From Planctomycetota bacterium (GTDB lineage: Bacteria; Planctomycetota; JAJSAM01; JAJVHW01): DNA of 32,121 bases. How positions within the stretch are numbered: the first letter of the stretch is position 1; each line of letters starts with the position of its first letter. The notes under the pieces were generated by a model that was not told the DNA's origin, made no database searches, and was given only the letters and a program-made list of their open reading frames with translations. Where the stretch lies: assembly GCA_024277065.1 (NCBI GenBank), contig JAJRVY010000160.1, positions 1 to 32,121 on the forward strand, given 5' to 3'. The position numbers were made by a program, and so were the translations under genes. Positions 1-9,191 of this stretch are shown here, in pieces.

Positions 1-443
1 TGCAGTGCGTCGAGTTCGGGGACGGAGGCATAGTCCACGTCGATGCGCTGATCCACGTCACCGGCGATGACGTAGAAGATGCGCTCTCCGTTCGCGCGCC
101 TGTCCGCAGCGCCCTCGGAGGCCGAGTACTCCGCGGCGAGCGAGTCGTAGTTCGCATCCAGGACGGCAGCGTAGAGGCGCACGATCTGGGACTCGTCGAG
201 CTCGAGCTCCCCCTCGAAGCGATGGCGGCGCGGCGCGCGGACCGTCGTCTCGTACATCACCTTGCCGGTGCGCTCGATCTTGATCACGTAGTCCACCGGC
301 GGGCTCGTGGCCTCGAGCACGCGCAGCCCGATGAAGAAGTTCGGCGGCATGACGGGCGGCAGCGACGGTCCGCCCGAACCGAAGAGGCCACACGCAGGCA
401 GCAACGCGAGGAGGGAGACGAGGAGAGCGTGGGACCAGCGCAT
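1..443 (-). CDS. Putative lipoprotein, truncated by the left window edge (start at 443)
   Basis: Minus-strand reading MRWSHALLVSLLALLPACGLFGSGG...: signal peptide with lipobox-like LLPAC; open to the window edge. The supplied ORFs in this area are other frames. Confidence 0.75.
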   Translation of the reverse strand, partial: MRWSHALLVSLLALLPACGLFGSGGPSLPPVMPPNFFIGLRVLEATSPPVDYVIKIERTGKVMYETTVRAPRRHRFEGELELDESQIVRLYAAVLDANYDSLAAEYSASEGAADRRANGERIFYVIAGDVDQRIDVDYASVPELDAL

Positions 444-623
444 GGCGGACCTTCCTTTGGGGACGCGTCGCGGGGATCACTGCCGACGCAAGCCCGGGAT
501 CCTAGCGATTCGTGCTGAATTCGGTCGGCAATCGTCGCCGGGCCGCCGAGCGTCGGGGTCGCTCGGTACTCTCGCGGCTCCGGATCGGGAGGGCCGCGGA
601 CGGCACGGAGAGCAGAGAACGCC

Positions 624-1763
624 ATGCGCACACGACAGCAACTCGAGGATCAGGAGGACCGCGCCCTCGCCCCGTACGCCATGCGGAGCGCGGACTCGGC
701 GGGCCGCGAGCATCCCGAGCCCGAGCACGAATACCGAACCGTCTACCAGCGCGACCGCGACCGCATCATCCACTGCTCGGCGTTCCGGCGCCTCGAGTAC
801 AAGACGCAGGTCTTCGTCAACACCGAGGGCGACTACTACAGGACGCGCCTCACACACACCATGGAGGTGGCCCAGATCGCGCGCACGATCGCGCGTACGC
901 TCGGGCTCAACGAGGACCTGACCGAGGCGCTGGCGCTCGTCCACGACCTCGGGCACGCGCCGTTCGGACACTCCGGCGAGGCCGCCCTCGCGAACCGGAT
1001 GGCCGCGCACGGCGGCTTCGAGCACAACGGCCACGGCCTGCGCGTGGTCACCTATCTCGAGCGCCGCTACCCCACCTTCCCCGGGCTCAATCTGAGCCAC
1101 GAGACGCGCGAGGGCATGGCGCAGCACGGCGGGCACGTCCGCAAGGGAGCGGCCGCAGCAATCCGTCCCGGCGCATGCCCGCTGCTCGAGGCCCAGGTGG
1201 CCGATCACGCCGACCGGCTGGCGTACAACCACCACGATCTCGACGACGCGCTGACGTCGGGCATCCTGCGCGAGCGTGACGTGCGCGAGGTGCCGCACGT
1301 GGACGCCGCGTTCGCGACCGTGGACGAGGCGTCGCCCGGGATGCCGTTCCAATTGCGGGTCAATCAGGTTTTCATCCGTCTGATGAACCAGGCGGTGACA
1401 GGACTCGTGCGGGAGTCGGCGCGCCGGCTCGCCGACGCCGCGCCGGCATCGGTCGCCGACGTGCGCGCGGCGTCCGCTCCGCTGGCCGCGCACGACGACG
1501 TGGGCGCCGCGCGGCAGCAGGCGCTCCACGAGTTCCTGTTCGAGCACTTCTACAGCCACTGGCGCGTGGCCCGCACGCAGGAGAACGCCAAGCGCTACAT
1601 CCGCGCTGTATTCGACTACTTCGCCGACCATCCCCGCACGCTGCCGCCGGGCGCGCGCGAGCGGATCGCCACCGAGGGGCTGCAGCGGGCCGTCTGCGAC
1701 CACATCGCCGCGATGACCGACCGGCAACTCTACGACGAGTATCGCCGCATCATCCTGCCCTGA
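624..1763 (+). CDS. dgt: Deoxyguanosinetriphosphate triphosphohydrolase-like protein (HD domain)
   Basis: Motifs YRTRLTHTMEVAQIARTIAR and LVHDLGHAPFGHSGE, FEHNGHGLRVVTYLERRYP, ADRLAYNHHDLDDAL are typical of Dgt-like HD phosphohydrolases; 379 aa. Confidence 0.93.
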   Translation: MRTRQQLEDQEDRALAPYAMRSADSAGREHPEPEHEYRTVYQRDRDRIIHCSAFRRLEYKTQVFVNTEGDYYRTRLTHTMEVAQIARTIARTLGLNEDLTEALALVHDLGHAPFGHSGEAALANRMAAHGGFEHNGHGLRVVTYLERRYPTFPGLNLSHETREGMAQHGGHVRKGAAAAIRPGACPLLEAQVADHADRLAYNHHDLDDALTSGILRERDVREVPHVDAAFATVDEASPGMPFQLRVNQVFIRLMNQAVTGLVRESARRLADAAPASVADVRAASAPLAAHDDVGAARQQALHEFLFEHFYSHWRVARTQENAKRYIRAVFDYFADHPRTLPPGARERIATEGLQRAVCDHIAAMTDRQLYDEYRRIILP

Positions 1764-1781
1764 TCGCGTCACGCCTGATCA

Positions 1782-1802
1782 CGTCACGGGGGCGCGGTGA
1801 CG
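1782..1802. terminator. Small hairpin downstream of dgt
   Basis: CGTCAC-gggggcgcg-GTGACG, perfect 6-bp inverted repeat 18 nt after the dgt stop; no T-tract. Confidence 0.4.
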
Positions 1803-2153
1803 GCTACGGGTGGAGGCGGGTACGCTCGACGGGCGGTCCCGGCCACGAGGGGGGGGGCGCAGGAACGTCCCCGGAACGCAGCGCGGCCCCCGGGGGAGTT
1901 GGAGAGTCCCCGGGAGCCTGCCGGCTGCGGTCGGAGAGAGGTGACCGCTTGAAGGGATGCGTTGGTCTGTCGAAGTTGGGAGAGAGACGAACCAGAGTCA
2001 ACGCCTAACGTTGTTGAGGGAACATTACTGTGCGTCCCTAGGTACGTCAACCCGGCGCGTGCGAAAAAGTCGATAATCTCGTCCATCGAGCCTGCGCCGA
2101 GAGAGAACGGGGGCGGCGCGGCGCGAGATTCGGGACGCCGGAGACCGATGGCG

Positions 2154-2189
2154 GGCCGCGCGCGCTCGCTGCCACGTGCGCGCGCGGCC
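2154..2189 (-). terminator. Hairpin immediately downstream of etfA
   Basis: GGCCGCGCGCGC (2154-2165) / GCGCGCGCGGCC (2178-2189), perfect 12-bp stem, 12-nt loop, 4 nt from the etfA stop. Confidence 0.6.
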
Positions 2190-2193
2190 GGCT

Positions 2194-3177
2194 TCAGGCG
2201 CTCTTGGCTGCCTCGACGGCCTCGATCAGGGCGGGCAGCACCTCGAAGACGTCGCCGACGATGCCGTAGTCCGCGACCTTGAAAATGGGCGCCTCGGGGT
2301 CCTTGTTGACGGCCACGATGCACTTGCTGGACGACATGCCGGCGAGGTGCTGGATGGCGCCCGAGATGCCGCAGGCGACGTAGAGCCGGGGGGAGACGGT
2401 CTTGCCGGTCTGCCCCACCTGCTCGGAGTGCGGGCGCCAGCCCGCGTCCACCACGGCGCGGCTGGCGCCGACGACGCCGCCGAGCGCCGCCGCCAGCTTC
2501 TCGACCAGCTCGTAGTGCTCGGCCGCCTTCAGGCCGCGGCCGCCGGCCACGATGATCTCGGCCTCGGTCAGATCGACCTCGCGCGTCTCGGGAGCCTTGA
2601 CCTCCTCGACACGGGCGGCGGGCGCGTCGCCCGCAGCCGGCAGGTCGTGGGTCTCGGTGCGGCCGGGTTCGCCCGCCGCCATCGCCGGGAACGCGTTCGG
2701 GCGCAGGCCGATGCAGAACGGGCTGCGCCGAGCGACGAGGACCTGCAGTGCCTTGCCGGCGTAGACGGGGCGCGTGATCTGCACGTCCCCCCCATCGGCG
2801 ACGTCGATGGCCGTGGCGTCCGCGGCCACGCCGGCACCCATCGCGCCGGCCACCGTCGCGAGGAGGTCGCGGCCGAGAATCGTGGCCGGGAACAGCATCC
2901 AGCTCGCGCCCGCGGCCGCGGCGGCGGTCTTCACGGCGCGGCAGTGCGCACCCGCGAGCGACGTCGCCAGGTCGGCGTGCTCGATGACGTGCACGACGGT
3001 GACGCCCAGCGGCCGCGTGGCCGCGGCCACGGCGGACGCGTTCGGCGCGGCGATCACCGCGTGCAGTTCGACACCGAGCGCCGCCGCCAGCGCGGCGCCG
3101 GCTCCGAGTCCCTCGAACGCGGGCTTGCGCAGCCCCTCACCCTCGGTCTCCAGGTAAACAAGGACGTTGCCGCTCAT
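2194..3177 (-). CDS. etfA: Electron transfer flavoprotein subunit alpha
   Basis: C-terminal FAD-binding part: [82 protein letters not shown]. Confidence 0.96.
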   Translation of the reverse strand: MSGNVLVYLETEGEGLRKPAFEGLGAGAALAAALGVELHAVIAAPNASAVAAATRPLGVTVVHVIEHADLATSLAGAHCRAVKTAAAAAGASWMLFPATILGRDLLATVAGAMGAGVAADATAIDVADGGDVQITRPVYAGKALQVLVARRSPFCIGLRPNAFPAMAAGEPGRTETHDLPAAGDAPAARVEEVKAPETREVDLTEAEIIVAGGRGLKAAEHYELVEKLAAALGGVVGASRAVVDAGWRPHSEQVGQTGKTVSPRLYVACGISGAIQHLAGMSSSKCIVAVNKDPEAPIFKVADYGIVGDVFEVLPALIEAVEAAKSA

Positions 3178-3255
3178 CGCTTCTCTCCGCTCTCTCGTGT
3201 CTCTCGGTCTCGACGGGGTTCTGGGTCTGGTAGGGGCGCGCAGTGCGGCAGGCTG

Positions 3256-4014
3256 CTAGAGCACGCCGACGTCGTCGCGCAGGATGCGCACGAGCTCCGG
3301 CACGGCGGCCGCGCCCTCGCCGACGATGCGGCCCGCGGGACGCGCCGGCGGCGGGGTCAGCGCCACGAGTTCCGAGGCGTTCTCGGCGGCCGCCGGCGCC
3401 TGCTCGGCGAGCGGCTTGCGCTTGGCCTGCATGATGCCCTTCAGCGACGCGAAGCGCGGCTCGGCGAGTCCGCGCTGCGCGGTGAGGACGCACGGCGTCG
3501 GCACGTGCACGATCTCCTCGCAGCCCTCGACCTCGCGCGACACCCGCAGGCCACCGTCCGCGCCCTCGACCTTGACGACGAACGACGCATAGGCGTAGTC
3601 GAGACGCGCGGCGAGGAGGCCGGCGACGGCCGAGGAGTCGTCGTCGATGGCCTTCCAGCCACAGAACACGACGTCGGGCGACAGCCCCTCGAGCGCCGCG
3701 GCGAGCGCCTCGGCCGTGGCTGTCGGATCCCGGAAAGGACGGTCCTCGAGCACGAGCACGGCGTCGTCGGCGCCCATCGCCATGGCCTTGCGCAGCTCCT
3801 TGGTGGACTCCTTGGGACCGAGGCACAGCACGGTCACCTGGGAGGCGACGCCGGCCTCCTTGAGCTGCACGGCAGCCTCGAGCGCGATCTCGTCATAGGG
3901 TGAGATCACGTTCTCGACGCCCTGCGTGTCGATGGACTGGCCGTCCGCCGCGGGCCGGATCTTGGCCGCGCTGTCGGGGACGCGCTTGGCGCACACGACG
4001 ATCTTCATCTGCAT
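3256..4014 (-). CDS. etfB: Electron transfer flavoprotein subunit beta
   Basis: MQMKIVVCAKRVPDSAAKIRP..., VISPYDEIALEAAVQLKEAG, FCGWKAIDDDSSAVAGLLAARL; adjacent to etfA; stop codon TAG. Confidence 0.96.
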   Translation of the reverse strand: MQMKIVVCAKRVPDSAAKIRPAADGQSIDTQGVENVISPYDEIALEAAVQLKEAGVASQVTVLCLGPKESTKELRKAMAMGADDAVLVLEDRPFRDPTATAEALAAALEGLSPDVVFCGWKAIDDDSSAVAGLLAARLDYAYASFVVKVEGADGGLRVSREVEGCEEIVHVPTPCVLTAQRGLAEPRFASLKGIMQAKRKPLAEQAPAAAENASELVALTPPPARPAGRIVGEGAAAVPELVRILRDDVGVL

Positions 4015-4020
4015 CTCTCC

Positions 4021-4055
4021 GTCCGGGTCACTGGGTCCGGGTCACTGGGTCCGGG
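4021..4055. repeat. 14-bp direct tandem repeat (2.5 copies) in the etfB leader
   Basis: GTCCGGGTCACTGG at 4021-4034 and 4035-4048, partial GTCCGGG at 4049-4055. Confidence 0.85.
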
Positions 4056-4228
4056 GCGCCGGACAGCCGGCGCGGCGTCGCCATCAGCGGCGAGGGCGCC
4101 GAATGTAGCCGCATCGCGGCAGACGCCCGGACCGAAAGACGATGCGCGGCGCGATCGTCCGCGCAGGACGTGACCCACGTCGCAGACGCGAGGCCGGGAT
4201 GCCGCGGCAGCATGCGCGGCGGCGCTTC

Positions 4229-5365
4229 TCAGCAGGGCTCGTGCAGTTCGTCGTCGCCGACCCTGCGGTCGCTGCGCGCCGAGACCAGGGGCGCGAAGAT
4301 CTCGCCCTGCTCACAGAGATCCAGCAGCGCGTCCACGATCACGGGCTCGAAGTGCGCGCCCTTGCCGGCGACGATGATCTCTCGCACGGTGGTCTCGGGC
4401 AGCCCGAGACGGTACGCGCGGTCGCTGTAGAGCGCGTCGCAGACGTCGGCGATGGCCAGGATGCGCGCGAGCTCCGGGATGTCCTCGCCGCCGATCTTGT
4501 CGGGATAGCCGGTGCCGTCCCAGCGTTCGTGGTGGCAGCGCACGGGTGTGCACACGTCGGACAGCGCACTGATCGGCGCGAGGATGTTGGCGCCGACGAT
4601 GGGGTGCAGGCGAATGCTGTCCCACTCCGACGGCGTCAGCGACGAGGGCTTGTTGAGGATGGCGTCCGGCGTACCGATCTTGCCGATGTCGTGCAGCGTC
4701 CCCGCGCGGTAGAGCAGTTCGACGTCACGCTCGTCGCGGCCCATGTGGCGCCCGACCTTGGCGGCGATCATGCCCACGCGCTCCATGTGGCCACGGGTGT
4801 AGCTGTCCTTGGCGTAGACGGCCTCGACGAGCGCCCGCACGGCCTGCTTGGCGTGCTCGTCGGCCGCCTCCATGCGCACCATGAGCGTGTGGTACTCCTG
4901 CGCCTCCCGGTTCAGCCGCCGGCGCTCGAGCAGCCGCTTGACCGTGAACGTCATGGCGTCGAACGAGAACGGCTTCGCGAAGTAGTCGTACGCGCCGCGC
5001 CGCAGCGCCTCGACCGCGACCTTCTCGCCCGGCCGTCCGGTCACGATGATCACGTCCGGGCCGTGACCGTTCATCTGCGTGGTGATGGCCTGGATCTCGG
5101 ACAGCAGCTCGAGACCCGACAGCCCGGGCATGCCGACGTCGGTGATGACCAGGAAGTAGCCGCCGACCTTCAGCAGCTCGAGCGCACTCTCGGCGTCGGG
5201 CGCCGACTCGACGTCGAAGCCGAGGCGCGAGAGGAACACCGTCAGCATCGTGCGGATGGCCGGCTCGTCGTCCACGACGAGGATGCGCCGCTCCGTCGCC
5301 GTGGCGATCTGGATCGCCCCCTGCTGCGCCTTGCCGTCGGTCGCCGTGGTGGTGGGTGTGGTCAT
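4229..5365 (-). CDS. Response regulator with HD-GYP phosphodiesterase output domain
   Basis: Receiver ILVVDDEPAIRTML...VITDVGMPGLSG...KPFS; HD-GYP LHDIGKIGTPDAIL, HHERWDGTGYP. ATG at 5365 preferred to the ORF-track start at 5437. Confidence 0.92.
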   Translation of the reverse strand: MTTPTTTATDGKAQQGAIQIATATERRILVVDDEPAIRTMLTVFLSRLGFDVESAPDAESALELLKVGGYFLVITDVGMPGLSGLELLSEIQAITTQMNGHGPDVIIVTGRPGEKVAVEALRRGAYDYFAKPFSFDAMTFTVKRLLERRRLNREAQEYHTLMVRMEAADEHAKQAVRALVEAVYAKDSYTRGHMERVGMIAAKVGRHMGRDERDVELLYRAGTLHDIGKIGTPDAILNKPSSLTPSEWDSIRLHPIVGANILAPISALSDVCTPVRCHHERWDGTGYPDKIGGEDIPELARILAIADVCDALYSDRAYRLGLPETTVREIIVAGKGAHFEPVIVDALLDLCEQGEIFAPLVSARSDRRVGDDELHEPC

Positions 5366-5504
5366 GGTTCGAGCCGTCACGCGGCGCGAACTCCCAAGTT
5401 CTCCGGAGCGCACCGCAGCCTCCTTCTCATTCGGCATTCCGGGCCGCGCACTCCAGTCTCAGAGGGCGTGGACGAAGGAAACGGGACCGGCGCGCGTCTC
5501 CGTC

Positions 5505-6230
5505 TCACATCCGGAACCCCTCACCGAGGTAGATCTTGCGCACGACCTCGTCCTCGACGAGGTCGGTGGACGAACCCTCGCGCAGGATCTCCCCGTCGTG
5601 GATGACGTAGGCACGATCGGTGATCGAGAGCGTCTCGCGCACGTTATGGTCGGTGAGCAGGATGCGCATGCCGCGCTCGCGCAGCCGCAGCACGATGTCC
5701 TGGATCTCGGAGACGGCGATGGGATCGACACCGCTGAAGGGCTCGTCGAGCAGCAGCAGTTTCGGCGACGTCACGAGCGAGCGCGTGATCTCGAGTCGCC
5801 GGCGCTCGCCGCCCGACAGCGAGTGCGCCGTGGTCTTGCGGATCGGAGTCAGGCCGAGCTCGCCCAGGGACTGCTCCAGCAGCTCCCGGCGCCTGCGCCG
5901 ATCGACGGGCAGCGTCTCGAGGATCGCCAGTACGTTCTCCTCGACCGTGAGGTTGCGGAAGATCGACGGCTCCTGGCTCAGGTAGCCCATGCCGAGGCGC
6001 GCGCGGCGGTACATCGGGCGCCGCGTCACGTCCTCGCCGGCGAACATCACGCGGCCCTCGTCGGCGCGGATCATCCCCACCGTCATGCGGAACGAGGTGG
6101 TCTTGCCGGCGCCGTTGGGGCCCAGCAGTCCGACGATCTCACCGGGCGAGACGGAGTACGAGACCTCCTTCACGACGCGGCCGCGACCGCGGTAGGACTT
6201 CACCAGCTTCTGCGCGTCGAGGAGCGGCAT
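5505..6230 (-). CDS. lptB: LPS export ABC transporter ATP-binding protein
   Basis: GLLGPNGAGKTTSFRMTVGMI, GMGYLSQEPSIFRNLTVEENV, HSLSGGERRRLEITRSL, LLLDEPFSGVDPIAV; LptB signature spacing. Confidence 0.93.
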   Translation of the reverse strand: MPLLDAQKLVKSYRGRGRVVKEVSYSVSPGEIVGLLGPNGAGKTTSFRMTVGMIRADEGRVMFAGEDVTRRPMYRRARLGMGYLSQEPSIFRNLTVEENVLAILETLPVDRRRRRELLEQSLGELGLTPIRKTTAHSLSGGERRRLEITRSLVTSPKLLLLDEPFSGVDPIAVSEIQDIVLRLRERGMRILLTDHNVRETLSITDRAYVIHDGEILREGSSTDLVEDEVVRKIYLGEGFRM

Positions 6231-6239
6231 CCCTGGATG

Positions 6240-7781
6240 CTACTCGCGCGCCAGCTCGACGGCGCGGTCGAGAACGGGGTCACTGAGGGTGCCGGCCCCG
6301 CAGCGGCCCGGATCGACGACGACGTCGGGAGTGACACCAACGCCCTCGATGCACCGTCCGTCGGTGCCGAGCGCCTGCCAGCGGGAAGCGAAGACCGTCA
6401 CGCCGGGGAGCACCGCGAACGCCCCGGGGTTGCCGCTCGCGCCGCGCGAGGGCTGCCCCACCACCGTCACGCGCGGCAGCGCCTTGCACATCAACAGGAA
6501 CCCCTCGGTGCTGCTGACGCACCCGGGGCCCGAGAGGACGAAGACCTTGCCCGCATAGCGCTGCGCCGCCGGCGCCGGCTCCAGCACGCGGCTCTGTGCG
6601 GGCCCGAACCCGGTCAGTCCCGGAAGGGTCGCGTCCCGCCAACGCTGGCGCGCGTACTCCACGCGCTCGTCCGTCCAGCGCCCCGCGAGCGCCTGCCCGA
6701 AGCGTTCGTCGCCGCCGCCGTTCGGGCGCACATCGACGACGAGCGCCGGCGCGTCCGCGAACTCGGCCAGCGCGTCCTCGACCAGCGGCCACTCGGCGCG
6801 CGCCGCGACGAAGCTCGCCGTCAGCAGGTACCCGACGCGCTCGGCGCCCTCACCGATCCACCCGGCCAGGACGTTGCGACCGTGCACCAGCGGCTCGCCG
6901 TCGATCCGCCGCAGGACCGCGCGCACGTCGAACTGCGCACCCCGCGCCGGCGGCGCCGTCCCGACGCGCCCACGAGGCGTGTCCAGCCAGACATGCACGT
7001 CGTTCAGTTCCGCGAGCATGGCGCGCAGCGCGCCGCCGAAGGCCGTCACGTCCTTCGCCGCCACGGCGGCCGGACGGTGCCCGGCGAACAGCGCCTCGGC
7101 GGCCGGCTTCCCGTCGAGGCCCCAGAAGGAGTACGTGCGGCGCAGGTGGTCCGCGAGCGCGTCGAACGCGGCCGCGCGCGCCGGCTCGTCGAGTGGAGCG
7201 GTCGGCGTGACGCGGACGCGCACGTCGTCGAACCAGGCCGTGCCGGTCATCGAGTGGAAGACCCCGACCTCCGCGGAGACGGCCCCCGGCGGGGCGAGCC
7301 CGTCCACGATGAGATCCACCCAGTCGCGGTCCCCGCTGAGGACGGCGGTGGTCAGGAGAGCGAGGCGGTTGCCAGCCGCGTCACGAAAGAGCAGGGTGCC
7401 GTTGGAGTTGGCGTACTGGCGGCCTTCGCGCGCGACGCCCTCGCAGCGTGCTGCGATGCGCAGGGACACGCGGTCTCCCGGGCGCACGTCGATCGGCTGC
7501 GACAACATCGGCCAGAGCACGGCGCCGGCGCTGCCGGTCACGCGCAGCGACTTCGCGCCGTCACGCGCGACGGAGGCGTCGATGTCGATCCGCGGGCGCA
7601 CGCCGCCGTCGCCGGTCGTCGCTCCGACGGCCTCCGTCCAGCCGACCGTGCCGTCCTCGAACGACGGATTGACGAGCTGCGTCCCCGCGGACGCGGCCGT
7701 CGCGGCGAGCAACAGCGGGACGAGACTGAGAGCGGCGACGCGCATGGCGGATGTCCCTCCAGGTCGTGACGCGCCGTTCAC
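6240..7781 (-). CDS. S41 family peptidase with N-terminal carbohydrate-binding-like domain; secreted (alternative ATG at 7745)
   Basis: Signal peptide MRVAALSLVPLLLAATAASA; LVNPSFEDGTVGWTE N-domain; S41 core LVVDVRPNGGGDERFGQALAGRW and FVLSGPGCVSSTEGFLLMCKAL. The GTG at 7781 overlaps the upstream TGA (GTGA). Confidence 0.85.
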   Translation of the reverse strand: MNGASRPGGTSAMRVAALSLVPLLLAATAASAGTQLVNPSFEDGTVGWTEAVGATTGDGGVRPRIDIDASVARDGAKSLRVTGSAGAVLWPMLSQPIDVRPGDRVSLRIAARCEGVAREGRQYANSNGTLLFRDAAGNRLALLTTAVLSGDRDWVDLIVDGLAPPGAVSAEVGVFHSMTGTAWFDDVRVRVTPTAPLDEPARAAAFDALADHLRRTYSFWGLDGKPAAEALFAGHRPAAVAAKDVTAFGGALRAMLAELNDVHVWLDTPRGRVGTAPPARGAQFDVRAVLRRIDGEPLVHGRNVLAGWIGEGAERVGYLLTASFVAARAEWPLVEDALAEFADAPALVVDVRPNGGGDERFGQALAGRWTDERVEYARQRWRDATLPGLTGFGPAQSRVLEPAPAAQRYAGKVFVLSGPGCVSSTEGFLLMCKALPRVTVVGQPSRGASGNPGAFAVLPGVTVFASRWQALGTDGRCIEGVGVTPDVVVDPGRCGAGTLSDPVLDRAVELARE

Positions 7782-8257
7782 GCCCCGCGCGCTGCGCGGC
7801 GATCGGCGACGAACATGTATACGAACAGGAGCGCCAGAAGGGCCGCATGTCCGCCGTTGACGTACAACTCGCGATCGACGGAGGCCGCAGCGGTGGCGAA
7901 GAACGCGAAGCAGCCGCAGGCGAGCGCGCCGCCCCCTGCCGCCTTGGCGACGATCAGGAGCCCCGAGAACGCGAGCAGGAGCGCGAGCTAGAGAGCCACG
8001 CCGCGCCGCAGCGGGACGGCGCGGGCGAGCAGCGCCAGCCCGAGCAGCACCTCCAGCACGACCGAGGCGACGACGACGGACTTCGCGGGCATCCCGCCGC
8101 CGACGACGCGCGCCGCGAACTCGTACGCCGCTGTCGGCGCCAGCGCCTTGGCGACTCCCGCCCAGGTCCAGAACAGGCCTAGGTACACGCCGGTGAGGCG
8201 CAGCGCGGCTGCCCGTCTCCCGCCCGGCGCGGCGCCCCCCGCGGCGGCCGCCGTCAA
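7778..8257 (-). pseudogene. MauE/DoxX-family membrane protein interrupted by in-frame TAG (7988-7990)
   Basis: Same-frame reading: LTAAAAGG...GLFWTWAGVAKAL...VVLEVLLGLALLARAVPLRRGVAL[TAG]LALLLAFSGLLIVAKAAGGGALACGCFAFFATAAASVDRELYVNGGHAALLALLFVYMFVADRRAARGA*. CxCF motif typical of MauE. TTG start overlaps the previous TGA. Confidence 0.7.
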
Positions 8258-8640
8258 CGTGCGTTCTCCGCGATCTCGACGTCGTAGGTGCGATCGACGC
8301 GCCCCTTCTGTGTTACGCGAACCGCCGCCGGCACGGGCGTGTCGGCGGAGACGCTGACGCGCGCCCGATACCGGGCGTCGGGCGAGAGCTCGAGCGTGCG
8401 TCCCGGCGGTGCCACCCGCGCCGCGCCGCGCAGCACCTCGACCACGACCTCGTCGATCGTCTCGCCGCCGCGCGGCGACACCCGCACCTCGTAGACGTCC
8501 TGGGCCTCGTCGTGCAGCCGGTGCACGATGTCGATCTCGAGCTAGGGCTCGAGCGGCGCCACGCGCGCCGCGGCCACGCCCCCCGCCGCGAGCGCGAGCG
8601 TCGCGCAGACGATGATCCGGAGACGGGGGGAGAAGACCAT
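8254..8640 (-). pseudogene. Signal-peptide-containing hypothetical protein interrupted by in-frame TAG (8542-8544)
   Basis: MVFSPRLRIIVCATLALAAGGVAAARVAPLEP[TAG]LEIDIVHRLHDEAQDVYEVRVSPRGG...TYDVEIAENAR*; the same frame continues 95 codons after the stop. Confidence 0.65.
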
Positions 8641-8778
8641 CGGTTGAGCATAACCCGGCCCGCCGTCCGCCCGGCAGCCCACGGCACCGACGCAGCCGGA
8701 TCCTGAGCGTGCGGCTCGGCGGAGGTGGGTGTCTTGCTTGGCTGCCGGGCTCTCGTACACTTCCGCGCGGAGGTGGCG

Positions 8779-9186
8779 ATGGCGGCGAGCAAGGCGACGC
8801 TGATGGACGCGGGGCTCCTGATCGTGCGGATCGGCGGTGCGTTCCTCGCCGTGCACGGCTGGGGGAAGGTCGCCGCGGGCTTCGGCAGCTCGACGTGGGG
8901 GTTCGTGAGCGACGTCCGCGCCCTCGGGTTCCCGGCGCCGCTGGCCTTCGCGTGGGCAGCGGCGGTCGCCGAGCTGGCCGGGGGCGTCGCCGTCGTGCTC
9001 GGCGTCTACACGCGCTTTGCGGCGCTCACCTGCGCGTTCACGATGTTCGTCGCGGCGTTCATGGCGCGCGGCACGGACCCCTTCGCCGCCAAGGAGTTGG
9101 CGCTGCTCTACCTGGCGATGATGCTCGGCCTGGTGTTCACGGGCGGTGGCAAGCTGACGCTCGACGCTCTCTGGCGGAGGCGCTGA
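8779..9186 (+). CDS. DoxX family membrane protein
   Basis: GLLIVRIGGAFLAVHGWGKVAAGF...VRALGFPAPLAFAWAAAVAELAGGVAVVLGVYTRFAALTCAFTMFVAAF. Confidence 0.88.
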   Translation: MAASKATLMDAGLLIVRIGGAFLAVHGWGKVAAGFGSSTWGFVSDVRALGFPAPLAFAWAAAVAELAGGVAVVLGVYTRFAALTCAFTMFVAAFMARGTDPFAAKELALLYLAMMLGLVFTGGGKLTLDALWRRR

Positions 9187-9191
9187 ACGGC

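Noticed and set aside
2176-7769. Very long plus-strand ORFs (2176-3903, 4142-5605, 5250-7769) opposite etfBA, the HD-GYP regulator, lptB and S41
   Set aside because: Antisense shadow ORFs from high GC; Arg/Ala/His-rich with no family motifs, while the minus strand encodes clear conserved proteins.
7778-8640. Genome-wide amber (TAG) reassignment explaining the in-frame TAGs
   Set aside because: At least six other genes here end at TAG in natural C-terminal positions, and the third disrupted gene uses TAA.
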